Notes: a model not told the origin generated them from the letters alone. A stretch of 16,927 bases of DNA from Clostridium sp. CAG:590 (GCA_000431135.1 HF987893.1:20123-37049); one strand, 5' to 3'. Numbered from the stretch's first letter, positions 1 through 7,694 are shown. Program-made: numbers and translations.

Positions 1-344
1 TCGTCCAACATGCTATACAAAAACATAACTTCCTTATGATTTTTCTCAATCTGTTCACAAACCGCAACCGCATAATCGCCTAACGCCATCGTTTTCTCAT
101 TTGCCATAGAGGAAAGAGATTCATTTGTCTCATATAATATGTCTTTCGCCTGATTTGCAATCACATCCTCAATCTTTCTTTTTATGATACCTAATTCTCT
201 TTCCGAAAACTGGTAATCGTCATTTATTGTTAGTAAATCAATATTAAAATCAGACTCTTTCTTTGTCAGCTTCTCTGAAATAAAAAAACTGGCAAATATA
301 AATACAAGTCCTAATATCATCATAATAATAATTGGTATCGTCAT
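1..344 (-). CDS. Membrane-anchored DUF6115-like protein, 3' end cut by window edge
   Basis: An open frame starts at ATG 344 and runs off the low-coordinate edge, so only about 114 N-terminal residues are visible. A CAGGAG ribosome binding site lies just upstream. Residues 3-22 form one hydrophobic segment (MTIPIIIMMILGLVFIFASF), which fits a single N-terminal membrane anchor. The rest is hydrophilic and rich in Glu, Lys, Asp and Asn (for example FSERELG, IKRKIEDVIA, YETNESLSSM), probably helical or coiled coil and facing the cytoplasm. It lies 13 bases after the preceding small charged protein gene and so belongs to the same transcript. A membrane anchor plus charged helical body at the end of the sigD-fapA segment resembles the DUF6115 proteins of clostridial flagellar operons. 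That family call is from memory of architecture and context. No biochemical function is known to me. Confidence 0.7.
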   Translation of the reverse strand, partial: MTIPIIIMMILGLVFIFASFFISEKLTKKESDFNIDLLTINDDYQFSERELGIIKRKIEDVIANQAKDILYETNESLSSMANEKTMALGDYAVAVCEQIEKNHKEVMFLYSMLD

Positions 345-357
345 ATTCTGCTCCTGT

Positions 358-690
358 CTATATCTGAATATTAATTCTAGGTTGCGTCAATTCTTCTTTT
401 TCTTTTAAGTTGTTCTTTTCTTCTTCCGCTTCTTCCTGTTTCCGCTTGCGCCGTTTTCGTCTAAAATTCTGATACTCCCCATTTCCCTCTTCTTTTGCAT
501 CGTATTGATATTCCGCAAACCGATTCGCATCTTTCTGAATTACTGTCTCACTATTATGTTTTACCTCTTTTTGAACTTCATTCGCAGCAAAATTATTCTC
601 ATTCACAATCTGTTTGTTTTCGAAATGTTTTTCTGTACCAACAGATTCTGTCCGAGGCAACAACATCTGCATTTCTATTGGACGTATCAT
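358..690 (-). CDS. Small highly charged protein of unknown function downstream of fapA
   Basis: This 110-residue protein is read from ATG 690, 8 bases after a perfect AGGAGG, so it is very probably translated. I do not recognise a named domain. It begins with a compact MIRPIEMQMLLPRT stretch that looks conserved-type, followed by a low-complexity polar region rich in Asn, Glu and Lys (residues 20-75). A strong basic patch follows (RRKRRKRK, residues 77-84), then a Glu/Lys-rich helix (85-100) and a short hydrophobic end. There is no signal peptide or membrane segment. The alternating charge blocks suggest a largely disordered or helical cytoplasmic protein that binds an acidic partner, membrane lipid or nucleic acid; this is inference only. 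It lies 18 bases after fapA and 13 bases before the DUF6115-like gene, so a link to flagella is likely from context alone. Confidence 0.75.
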   Translation of the reverse strand: MIRPIEMQMLLPRTESVGTEKHFENKQIVNENNFAANEVQKEVKHNSETVIQKDANRFAEYQYDAKEEGNGEYQNFRRKRRKRKQEEAEEEKNNLKEKEELTQPRINIQI

Positions 691-708
691 CTTTGAAACC
701 TCCTGACG

Positions 709-2310
709 CTAAACCACAGAACTAACCACATCCGCTCCATCTAAACGGAACTGACAACGGCTTCTCATATCTTTCACCGGGTAAATATGATTGGCTATAT
801 GAATGGAAACTCCCGGATATATCGTATAATTTACAACAATCTTTCCACCTTTTTTCTCTTCAATTGCCTTCTTCAACTGCATATATTCAGCAGATTCCTG
901 TTCCAATTCAGCCGACAACTGTTTGAAACGTTCCCCTGTCTGTTTGGCAGTTACTAATTGATTCGGCAATAATTTTACCCCTTCGGCAATCTTCTTTCGA
1001 AGCGTTTCCAATATCTGTTTATTCTCCAGCAACTCATCCTGTTTCGTTTTTATGGAAATGCTGAGTTCTTTATATCGTTCTAATATTTCCGGTTCCACTC
1101 CGACTTTCAGATTCGTAACCGTATTCATCTTATTGCCGAATACACTTGCCTCAATACGCTTACCTGCCGATACATTACCACCGATCACAAACCCTTTTTT
1201 GCCGCTGACGACAACTGTTTCTCCGGCATCAACATCTGAATGCAGACAGGAACCAACATTGACAGTTCTTCCCGCTTTTACTTTGCAGCTTTCAATAAAC
1301 TTCGCCACAATATCATTTCCTGCCTGAAGCATACACCTGTTCATTCCCTGAACACCTCGTTTTAGAACGATATTGCCCCCTGCGATCAGAGTTGCACCTT
1401 CCACGACTCCGTCCACTTCGATATCGCCAGAAGCTTCTACCGTAAAACCTGCACATACATTGCCCGGAATCACAATATTGCCATTATAATGCAGATCTCC
1501 TGTGGAAGGATCTACATTCGCTGCAACACAATATGTGTTAGATACAAACACCGTATCTCCTTCCAGCTTAACATCCCCGTCAATCTGTGAATATATCTTT
1601 AACCGGTCTTCGGACAATTCAATGTTCTTTCCATATTTTAGAAGTCCTTTTTTGATCTTCAATGGTGTAATCGTGTTACCATATACATCTTTTCCCGGTT
1701 TTCCTTCTTTCTCCGGGATCATTTGTGCCAGTAATTCCCCTTTTTTTACAGATGTAAACAGATTCAGTTCATGGAAATCCACACTTCCATCTTCTAATAA
1801 CTTCGGTTTGGATGTCGGCTCAGTATTGAACATATACTGTATTTTCGCATCCACCCCCTGCACAACCGCCACCCCTTTTGCAATTGGTATATCTCTGCAA
1901 TATTGTGGTCCGGCTACAAATGCTTTTATGATCTTATCGGAAATGCCATGCTCAATTCGATTTGCTTTTAATTCATTCAGAATATCTTTTTCCGACATTC
2001 TTTTTCCATTCTCAGACGGTGGATAAAATCTCATAATTGCAAGCATCCGGTCATCCGACACACGAACATCCGCCATCTCATTTACTTCCGAAATTACAGT
2101 TGGCGAGACATATATTTCTTTAATTTCTTTTACCTCGGCCACCTCTTTGGTAAGTTTCGGAACATCGCAATCAGTTATGCCGCATTTTTCCAAATATTTT
2201 ACCAGTTCTAACATTGCAATCGGTTTCCCTTTTTCCTTTGCCGGGAAAACACGAATAAACACTCCGTTTGCCCGGATCACCAATTGAAAATATGCATTCG
2301 TATATCTCAT
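709..2310 (-). CDS. fapA: FapA / DUF342 family protein
   Basis: This 533-residue protein starts at ATG 2310, 7 bases after AGGAGG. The N-terminal part (about 1-250) has the layout of FapA (Pfam DUF342) proteins, including KEGKPGKDVYG near 202-211. A central segment (about 255-395) has repeated short beta-strand and Gly/Asp turn units, such as GDLHYNGNIVIPGNV, SGDIEVDGVVEGA and AGGNIVLKRGVQG. This is typical of a beta-helix, as in polymer-forming proteins. Residues about 408-490 form a long charged coiled coil, followed by a short beta-rich end. No signal peptide or membrane segment is seen, so it is probably cytoplasmic. The family is linked to flagellar assembly, but its mechanism is not settled. 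Its place 21 bases after sigD in a flagellar operon supports the family name; the symbol is less certain than the domain call. Confidence 0.85.
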   Translation of the reverse strand: MRYTNAYFQLVIRANGVFIRVFPAKEKGKPIAMLELVKYLEKCGITDCDVPKLTKEVAEVKEIKEIYVSPTVISEVNEMADVRVSDDRMLAIMRFYPPSENGKRMSEKDILNELKANRIEHGISDKIIKAFVAGPQYCRDIPIAKGVAVVQGVDAKIQYMFNTEPTSKPKLLEDGSVDFHELNLFTSVKKGELLAQMIPEKEGKPGKDVYGNTITPLKIKKGLLKYGKNIELSEDRLKIYSQIDGDVKLEGDTVFVSNTYCVAANVDPSTGDLHYNGNIVIPGNVCAGFTVEASGDIEVDGVVEGATLIAGGNIVLKRGVQGMNRCMLQAGNDIVAKFIESCKVKAGRTVNVGSCLHSDVDAGETVVVSGKKGFVIGGNVSAGKRIEASVFGNKMNTVTNLKVGVEPEILERYKELSISIKTKQDELLENKQILETLRKKIAEGVKLLPNQLVTAKQTGERFKQLSAELEQESAEYMQLKKAIEEKKGGKIVVNYTIYPGVSIHIANHIYPVKDMRSRCQFRLDGADVVSSVV

Positions 2311-2331
2311 AAGCGGTCCTCCTGATTCTTT

Positions 2332-3096
2332 CTATCCCATAAGGATCTCAAAATATCTGCCTAGCTGCTTTTTCATTTTTTCCAGTGCCTTGGAATGCAA
2401 TTGGGAAATTCGGGATTCCGAAACTTCAAGAACTCTCGCCACTTCCTTCAGAGTAAGATCTTCATAATAATATAACAACACAACTTTGCGTTCTTTTTCG
2501 GTCAATAGATTCAACGCATCCATAAGCATCTTTTTCACTTCATCCCGGTCAACTGCTTCCTCCGGTTCTACGTAAGCAGTATTGCGAAACTCTTTGACTC
2601 CGTTCTCCGTTCCCGTTTCCATAAATTCGTCCAAAGATGCAATATTGGAAATATTCGTCAAACCTTCCCAGCTTCGATATTCATCCAAAGAGATTCCCAA
2701 TTCTTCCGCAATATCCCGGTCTTTGACATTGGCACCCTTTTCTTTTTCCAGCTTAGATACCGCACTCTCCATCTGCTTTTGTTTCTGTCTGACCGAACGC
2801 GGGATCCAGTCCATCTTCCGGATTTGATCCAGTATGGAACCTCTGATCCGCAGACTGGCATATGTTTCAAATTTGATACCTTTTCCATAATCAAACTTAT
2901 CAATTGCATCAATCAATCCAAAAATGCCATAACTGACCAGATCATCATATTCAACTGTATATCCAAGATACATATTTAACCGTCCGGCAACGAGTTTTAC
3001 CAATGGAACATACTCTATGATGATCTGTTCCCTTAACTGTTCCGACTGGTTTTTGATATATTCTTGCCAAAGTTTATTTCTTTTGGTCTCATCCAT
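2332..3096 (-). CDS. sigD: Flagellar RNA polymerase sigma factor SigD (FliA/WhiG type)
   Basis: This 254-residue sigma-70 family factor of the FliA/WhiG/SigD class directs RNA polymerase to late flagellar, motility and chemotaxis promoters. Region 2 spans about 24-97, with EYDDLVSYGIFGLIDAIDKF for core binding and the -10 recognition part KFETYASLRIRGSILDQIR. A WIPRSVRQK segment leads into region 3 (about 105-150, with AEELGIS). Region 4 is about 195-247, with the -35 helix-turn-helix LTLKEVARVLEVSESRISQLHSKAL. The frame can begin at GTG 3105, but GGGGTG lies 6 bases before ATG 3096, so I take ATG. The gene is near the end of the visible transcript, as sigD is in the Bacillus subtilis fla/che operon. 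No anti-sigma factor FlgM is in the window. Confidence 0.95.
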   Translation of the reverse strand: MDETKRNKLWQEYIKNQSEQLREQIIIEYVPLVKLVAGRLNMYLGYTVEYDDLVSYGIFGLIDAIDKFDYGKGIKFETYASLRIRGSILDQIRKMDWIPRSVRQKQKQMESAVSKLEKEKGANVKDRDIAEELGISLDEYRSWEGLTNISNIASLDEFMETGTENGVKEFRNTAYVEPEEAVDRDEVKKMLMDALNLLTEKERKVVLLYYYEDLTLKEVARVLEVSESRISQLHSKALEKMKKQLGRYFEILMG

Positions 3097-3102
3097 TGTA
3101 AA

Positions 3103-3108
3103 CACCCC
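3103..3108 (-). promoter_or_regulatory. Ribosome binding site deciding the sigD start
   Basis: The minus strand reads GGGGTG, then six bases, then ATG 3096. The upstream in-frame GTG at 3105 falls inside this ribosome binding site, which argues against it being the start. Confidence 0.6.
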
Positions 3109-3129
3109 AGTAATTTATATATCATTATA

Positions 3130-3423
3130 TTATTCATCTTCTTCGTCTTCATCAAAATGTACATTTCCCACCGTTTGTTCTTCCGGCTGCTGGTTCATTT
3201 CCTCCGGTTCATCTGAAACATCAGCAGATTCACTCCGTTTGAATTTATCCATTCCCTTTTCCAAAATCTCAACAACCAAAGTACCGATCACATAAAAAAT
3301 CAGGATCACTACCAAAACAATAAACAAAGACAACGTAATCGGTCTTCCCATACACATATTAATGATCAGCGCAATCAAACCTGCAAGCAAAACTATAAAT
3401 GCTCTAACATATTGCAGTTTCAT
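3130..3423 (-). CDS. Small two-helix membrane protein with acidic tail, unknown function
   Basis: This 97-residue protein starts at ATG 3423, after a GGAGAT ribosome binding site. Two hydrophobic segments (about 7-25 and 31-52) are separated by a short Met/Arg/Pro turn (MCMGRP). This predicts a membrane hairpin with a cytoplasmic C-terminal half. That half begins with an amphipathic basic stretch (EKGMDKFKR, about 55-63) and becomes strongly acidic, ending DEDEEDE. I recognise no named family. It lies 11 bases after cheD and 24 bases before sigD, so it is cotranscribed with chemotaxis and sigma genes. An adaptor or regulator at the membrane is possible, but nothing in the sequence fixes a role. 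Confidence 0.8.
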   Translation of the reverse strand: MKLQYVRAFIVLLAGLIALIINMCMGRPITLSLFIVLVVILIFYVIGTLVVEILEKGMDKFKRSESADVSDEPEEMNQQPEEQTVGNVHFDEDEEDE

Positions 3424-3434
3424 ATTGAAATCTC

Positions 3435-3920
3435 CTATATTATCTTTTCGCTTTTTCCAGCACTTTTAATTGTCAGTTTCTTGGTTACATTATCAAAAAT
3501 AATTGTTCTACCATAATCTGCCCCGGTATCTTCCGCGACAATTGGTATTTTAAATGCTGCAAGAACTTCTTTTACAGACTTCACATTTCTCTCGCCAACA
3601 CTGGCCAGATCCGTCTTGCCTGAGAACTGGAACATCGCTGCACCTCCTGCAATCTTCGCAGAAAGCATAGATCTTTTCAGTCCCTTTTCCTCTAATGCAT
3701 GCAGCAAATCTTCAATTCCGGTATCTGCAAACTTCGCACGATTGGAATTATTCTTGATTTCCCTGCTGGAAGGCAGCATGATATGCACCATTCCACAATA
3801 CACATCTCCGGCTGCATACAGGACAATGCCAACACAAGAGCCTAAACCAATCGTTGTAATAGTATCTGGATTCTTACATAATTTCCAATCTGCAATTCCA
3901 ACCTTGATCATCTCGCCCAT
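3435..3920 (-). CDS. cheD: Chemoreceptor glutamine deamidase CheD
   Basis: CheD (161 residues) deamidates selected glutamines on chemoreceptors and, in Bacillus subtilis, binds CheC and raises its phosphatase activity. The expected catalytic set is present: Thr23, Cys29 in TIGLGSCVG, and His46 in MVHIMLP, followed by the usual RAKFADTGI and KIAGGAAMF segments. Length is normal for the family. The start at ATG 3920 follows a GGTGA element that overlaps the end of cheC; a second ATG three codons later (MGEM) cannot be excluded. It is a soluble cytoplasmic protein. Its position 4 bases after cheC fits the CheC-CheD complex and suggests coupled, near-equal synthesis of the two partners. Confidence 0.95.
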   Translation of the reverse strand: MGEMIKVGIADWKLCKNPDTITTIGLGSCVGIVLYAAGDVYCGMVHIMLPSSREIKNNSNRAKFADTGIEDLLHALEEKGLKRSMLSAKIAGGAAMFQFSGKTDLASVGERNVKSVKEVLAAFKIPIVAEDTGADYGRTIIFDNVTKKLTIKSAGKSEKII

Positions 3921-3924
3921 AATT

Positions 3925-4539
3925 TCACCCGATTCCTAATGTCCGGAAAATGTGTTCATAAGACATCTCGTCCGTTACAAAAAGCAAAAATCCATTGATC
4001 GGTCTCTCGTTGTCTAAGAATTTGGAATCAATAATCAGTGCTTTATCTCCTATCTGTCCCAGTTCACTGATCGGAAGGCTCAACACCGAACCTGCCATAT
4101 CAACGCAGATAGCCGGCGGTGCAATGGATAACTTCAAATTGGTCAACGTACTGATAGAAGAAATATAGGAACTCATTAAAATATTACCAATCTCCTTCAA
4201 TGCAGACTTGTCCATATGATCAAATGTAGTAAAATCATCTCCATATGTCTTATTCAGCATAGTTCCGGCAAGATTCTTCGCCTCTTCTAATTCAAGAACG
4301 AACAATGTCATACCACTTACTTCTCCGGTAAAATGCGTTAATACGGCAGCAACCACCGTATCCGGACCACCGATCATATCTGCAATCTCATCAAATTTTA
4401 ACACTTTTACAACCGGTACCTCTACCCGTAACCCTGAATTCAACATTACGGATAATGCGGTCGTCGCATTGCCGGCACCGATGTTCCCTATTTCCCGTAA
4501 AACATCCAGCTTCATGCTGGTTAATTCCTGATCTTTCAT
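3925..4539 (-). CDS. cheC: CheY-P phosphatase CheC
   Basis: CheC (204 residues) removes phosphate from CheY-P and is part of the CheC/CheD/CheY-P adaptation loop of Firmicutes. Both halves of the pseudo-symmetric fold keep the phosphatase signature. Half one has Asp12, Glu16 and Asn19 (LREIGNIGAGNA) with Pro42 after a 22-residue gap. Half two has Ser112, Glu116 and Asn119 (LKEIGNI) with Pro142 after the same gap. Both sites therefore look competent, as in Bacillus and Thermotoga CheC. Translation starts at ATG 4539 after AGGTGAT, which begins in the cheW stop codon, so coupling with cheW is likely. CheX would be the main alternative, but it lacks the duplicated signature and is usually shorter. 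Confidence 0.95.
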   Translation of the reverse strand: MKDQELTSMKLDVLREIGNIGAGNATTALSVMLNSGLRVEVPVVKVLKFDEIADMIGGPDTVVAAVLTHFTGEVSGMTLFVLELEEAKNLAGTMLNKTYGDDFTTFDHMDKSALKEIGNILMSSYISSISTLTNLKLSIAPPAICVDMAGSVLSLPISELGQIGDKALIIDSKFLDNERPINGFLLFVTDEMSYEHIFRTLGIG

Positions 4540-4547
4540 CTTATCAC

Positions 4548-4997
4548 CTACGCATTATCTATATCCTGAATAACTCCCTGAATATTCAAAAGTGAAATTA
4601 ATGTATCATTGTACTTACCAACTCCGATCAGATTATTTCCCTGCTCATCGTAAACGGTTTTTTCGATATTTTCTTCATCTAACGAAACAACTTCTCTTAC
4701 TTCATCCACTAACACACCAATCTTCGCATTGCTTTCCGGCTTTACAATAATAATTCTGGTTGCATTGGTATATTCTTTATTCGGCAGACCGAATTTCGTA
4801 CGCAGACACATAACCGGTATGATCTCACCACGCAGGTTGATTACTCCTGCAAAATAAGGCTGTGCCTTTGGCACACGGGTAATCTGCTGCATCCTCACAA
4901 TATTATCAATAAACGAAATATCAATACCATACTGCTCGTTATCTAATTTGACAACAATATATTGTTTTGAATCATTTACAACTGTATTCTCTTCCAT
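4548..4997 (-). CDS. cheW: Chemotaxis coupling protein CheW
   Basis: CheW (149 residues) is the single-domain scaffold that links chemoreceptors to the CheA kinase at the cytoplasmic face of receptor arrays. The CheW fold covers nearly the whole protein, with the typical segments KQYIVVKLDNEQYGIDI (11-27), VPKAQPYFAGVINLRGEIIPV (42-62) and IGVLVDEVREVV (93-104). The frame is open back to an in-frame ATG at 5033 inside cheA. However, GGAGGGG starts directly after the cheA stop and sits 6 bases before ATG 4997, so I take 4997, leaving a 13-base gap. It is flanked by cheA and cheC in the common Firmicutes order. CheV is excluded because there is no receiver domain. Confidence 0.95.
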   Translation of the reverse strand: MEENTVVNDSKQYIVVKLDNEQYGIDISFIDNIVRMQQITRVPKAQPYFAGVINLRGEIIPVMCLRTKFGLPNKEYTNATRIIIVKPESNAKIGVLVDEVREVVSLDEENIEKTVYDEQGNNLIGVGKYNDTLISLLNIQGVIQDIDNA

Positions 4998-5003
4998 GTT
5001 GAA

Positions 5004-5012
5004 CCCCTCCTT
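5004..5012 (-). promoter_or_regulatory. Ribosome binding site of cheW overlapping the cheA stop
   Basis: The sequence AAGGAGGGG overlaps the TAA stop of cheA and lies 6 bases before ATG 4997. It sets the cheW start and suggests that ribosomes finishing cheA help start cheW. Confidence 0.75.
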
Positions 5013-7059
5013 ATACCAATGCATTCGAATCAATGATCAACGCAACTTCACCATCACCTAAAATTGTTGCTCCACTGATCATTCTATGAATATTAATATA
5101 TTTACCAAGTGGTTTAATAACTATCTCCTGTTGTCCTAATAAATTATCAATTACAAGACCTGTCTGTTTGTCACCCTTCTTCACAATGACAACTACAAGA
5201 TTCTCCGGCTCTTCATCACGCGGCGGGCAATCCAGCACTTCGTCTAACCGAACCAAAGGAATCACGGTACCTCGCAGATTGATTACCTCTTTTTGTTGAA
5301 CGTACTTGATATCATTGGTTGCAACATCTTCAATCGTAACAATCGAATTCAATGGAATTGCATATTTTTCCTGTCTTACTTCGACCATCAATGCCTGAAT
5401 AATAGCAAGTGTCAAAGGAAGGCGAACAATAAACTTGGTTCCCTCTCCTAATTTAGTGGATACTTCAACGTCTCCGCCCAATCCCTCAATCTTATTCTTA
5501 ACAACATCTAATCCGACTCCACGACCGGAAACATCCGTGATCTTCTCTGATGTCGAGAATGCCGGACGGAATAACAGATCAATTGCTTCTTTTTCTGTCA
5601 TCATTTCTGCCTGTTCTTCCGTAATCGTACCCTTCTTAAGTGCAGTTTCCTTAACCTTTTCAACATCAATACCAGCACCGTCATCAATTACTTCAATCGT
5701 AACATTATTACCATCCTGATATGCATTCAACTGAATCGTACCAACCTGTGGTTTGCCTAATTTCAGACGATCGATCGTAGGCTCTAATCCATGATCTGCA
5801 GAATTACGAAGCATGTGCATCAACGGATCTCCAATCTCATCAATAACAGTACGATCCAGTTCGGTATCTTCACCGGTCATAATTAATTCCATTTCTTTTC
5901 CGAGTTTTTTGGACAGATCCCGGATCATACGAGGGAATCGGTTTACAACACTCTCAATCGGAACCATTCGCACTTTCATAACGGACTCATGCAAATTCGT
6001 TGTAATTCTCTCCAAATATTCAATCTGTTCATTAAAGCTTTGCATAGAAGTCTTACTATCTTCCTGATTGCTGACAGAAACAAGACCATTCTTTGCAATA
6101 ATCAACTCACTTACCAGATTCATTAAAACATCCAGTTTTTCAATATCCACACGTACAGAACGATTGGCAACCGGTTTTCCTGTCTTTGCAGGTGTTGTCT
6201 TTTTCTTCTTGGTTTCTTCTTTTTCCGGTTCCTTTTCTTCCTTCTGTACAGAACTTACTACATTCGCATCACTTGGGATCTCATAGTTTTCAATTACAAC
6301 TTCTTTGATCTCGGATACATTAGAAATGATCTTCTTGATCTCTTCTAAAGATTTGTCAGAAATGATGAGCATGGAAAAATCAAAATCAAACTTCTCATCC
6401 TCAATATCCTGTACACTCGGTACTGATTTGATGATCTCACCCTTGTTCTCTAAACCTTTGAATACAAGAAACGCTCTGGCCGCTTTCAATATACAATTCT
6501 CATCAATATATACGGTAACACCATATACATTCAGATTCTTCGCTTTAGCCTCAATTATTGCGTTCTTTTCAAAATCCGCTATATCAATATGTAAAAACTT
6601 ACGTTTGTCACCATCTGCTGAATCTGCTTCTGTTTTCTCTTCCGGCTGTACTTTCTTCTCCGGTTCCGGAGCTCCCTCTGCTTTCAGGCAAGCATTCAGC
6701 ATATTGATCAATTCATCATTGTCATTCTCGCCTTCGTCTGAAGTATTAATGATACAGTCCAGATACTCTTCAATTGCATCCAGACACTTAAATACAATAT
6801 CAACCAGATCAGGCGTAACACTCATCTTTCCATTACGGATCTCTGAGAACACATTCTCCATATCATGTGTTAAACGCTGCATTCTCTTAAATCCCATCGT
6901 ACCTGCCATACCCTTTAAGGAATGTGCAGCACGGAAGATCTCATTGATCGTATCAATATTATCTGGTTCTGATTCTAATACCAATACCTGATCATTCAGA
7001 TTCTGTAAATGTTCCTTTGTCTCATCAATAAACATCTCAAGATATTGACTTAAATCCAT
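5011..7059 (-). CDS. cheA: Chemotaxis histidine kinase CheA
   Basis: CheA (682 residues) autophosphorylates when receptors signal and passes phosphate to CheY (and to CheB where that has a receiver). All five domains can be traced. P1 (1-125) carries the phosphorylated His46 in AAHSLKGMAGT. P2 (about 154-262) is the response-regulator docking domain. A Lys/Glu-rich linker (271-297) follows. P3 (about 300-365) is the dimerisation helices. P4 (about 370-550) is the ATP-binding domain, with N box HMLRNSADHGLE (415-426), DDGAGID (459-465), AFSTS (500-504) and GRGVGLDVV (512-520). P5 (about 550-682) is CheW-like and holds VINLRGTVIPL. Catalytic boxes look intact and length is normal. The start at ATG 7059 follows GGGGTG at the end of cheB, with one base between the genes. 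Confidence 0.97.
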   Translation of the reverse strand: MDLSQYLEMFIDETKEHLQNLNDQVLVLESEPDNIDTINEIFRAAHSLKGMAGTMGFKRMQRLTHDMENVFSEIRNGKMSVTPDLVDIVFKCLDAIEEYLDCIINTSDEGENDNDELINMLNACLKAEGAPEPEKKVQPEEKTEADSADGDKRKFLHIDIADFEKNAIIEAKAKNLNVYGVTVYIDENCILKAARAFLVFKGLENKGEIIKSVPSVQDIEDEKFDFDFSMLIISDKSLEEIKKIISNVSEIKEVVIENYEIPSDANVVSSVQKEEKEPEKEETKKKKTTPAKTGKPVANRSVRVDIEKLDVLMNLVSELIIAKNGLVSVSNQEDSKTSMQSFNEQIEYLERITTNLHESVMKVRMVPIESVVNRFPRMIRDLSKKLGKEMELIMTGEDTELDRTVIDEIGDPLMHMLRNSADHGLEPTIDRLKLGKPQVGTIQLNAYQDGNNVTIEVIDDGAGIDVEKVKETALKKGTITEEQAEMMTEKEAIDLLFRPAFSTSEKITDVSGRGVGLDVVKNKIEGLGGDVEVSTKLGEGTKFIVRLPLTLAIIQALMVEVRQEKYAIPLNSIVTIEDVATNDIKYVQQKEVINLRGTVIPLVRLDEVLDCPPRDEEPENLVVVIVKKGDKQTGLVIDNLLGQQEIVIKPLGKYINIHRMISGATILGDGEVALIIDSNALV

Positions 7060-7060
7060 C

Positions 7061-7657
7061 TTAACGCACCCCCGTTTTATTCATAATTTCTTGTCCAATA
7101 TCATCTAATGGAAGCACCGCGTCTGCCAATCCATTCTCAACAATCGCTTTTGGCATCCCATATACAACACAAGAATCTCTTTCCTGTGCAATTGTGTAAA
7201 TGTTCTGGTTCCCTTTCAGCTCTTTCACGCCTAAATATCCATCTGCACCCATTCCGGTCAAAACGACACAGACAATGTAATCCAAAGACACTTTACTCAA
7301 ACTCCTGAACGTAATATTTGCGCAAGGTCTTAATCCATTCACCGGATCTTCCTCATTCTCCTGAAATATCAAATTCCCATTACGTTCCTGTAATATTTGT
7401 AAATGCTTTCCACCTTTTGCAAGGTAAACATGTCCTTTTTCAAGTGTTTCTCCATCAATCACTTCACTGACCGGAATCTCACTTGATGAATTCAATCGTT
7501 CTGCCAATGCATTGGTAAATCCCTTCGGCATATGCTGCACGATCACAACCGGTGCATCAAGATTCGCCGAAAGTTGTGGAATCACTTTATGTAGTGCTTT
7601 CGGTCCACCTGTAGAGCTGGCAATCACAACGAGTTTTCTACTTCGGATGTCTGCCAT
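7061..7657 (-). CDS. cheB: Chemotaxis methylesterase CheB lacking the receiver domain
   Basis: This 198-residue protein is a CheB-type protein-glutamate methylesterase, which removes methyl groups from chemoreceptor glutamates. The catalytic triad is visible; numbering from ATG 7657 it is Ser15 in IASSTGGP, His42 in VQHMP, and Asp138 in LTGMGADG. The protein is the catalytic domain alone. The N-terminal receiver domain found in ordinary CheB (about 350 residues) is absent, and no remnant is seen in the short gap before it. The frame can start six codons earlier (ATG 7675), but GAGGTG lies 6 bases before ATG 7657, so I prefer 7657. It heads the chemotaxis block, one base before cheA and about 90 bases after the PilZ gene. 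No cheR methyltransferase is in the window. Without a receiver, control by CheA phosphorylation is unlikely. Confidence 0.92.
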   Translation of the reverse strand: MADIRSRKLVVIASSTGGPKALHKVIPQLSANLDAPVVIVQHMPKGFTNALAERLNSSSEIPVSEVIDGETLEKGHVYLAKGGKHLQILQERNGNLIFQENEEDPVNGLRPCANITFRSLSKVSLDYIVCVVLTGMGADGYLGVKELKGNQNIYTIAQERDSCVVYGMPKAIVENGLADAVLPLDDIGQEIMNKTGVR

Positions 7658-7663
7658 ACCTTT

Positions 7664-7669
7664 CACCTC
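7664..7669 (-). promoter_or_regulatory. Ribosome binding site deciding the cheB start
   Basis: GAGGTG lies 6 bases before ATG 7657. The upstream in-frame ATG at 7675 has only AT-rich sequence ahead of it and no ribosome binding site, which favours the shorter cheB. Confidence 0.65.
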
Positions 7670-7694
7670 ATACATAAATACATTTTATGTTCTT

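Noticed and set aside
1925..1945. CCGATAA on the minus strand inside fapA, resembling a SigD -10
   Set aside because: No matching -35 at the right spacing; the bases are explained by the fapA coding sequence.
1502..2026. Plus-strand open frame (174 residues) opposite fapA
   Set aside because: It lies wholly inside fapA, which has a perfect ribosome binding site and clear domain structure. The antisense protein has no recognisable domain.
4997..5033. cheW starting at ATG 5033 inside cheA
   Set aside because: GGAGGGG sits 6 bases before ATG 4997, and the CheW fold begins after that Met.
6305..6991. Long plus-strand open frame (228 residues) opposite cheA
   Set aside because: It is the mirror of the strongly coding cheA P1-P2 region, has no ribosome binding site that stands out, and has Ser/Ile/Phe-rich composition typical of antisense frames. 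All other plus-strand frames in the window fail for the same reasons.
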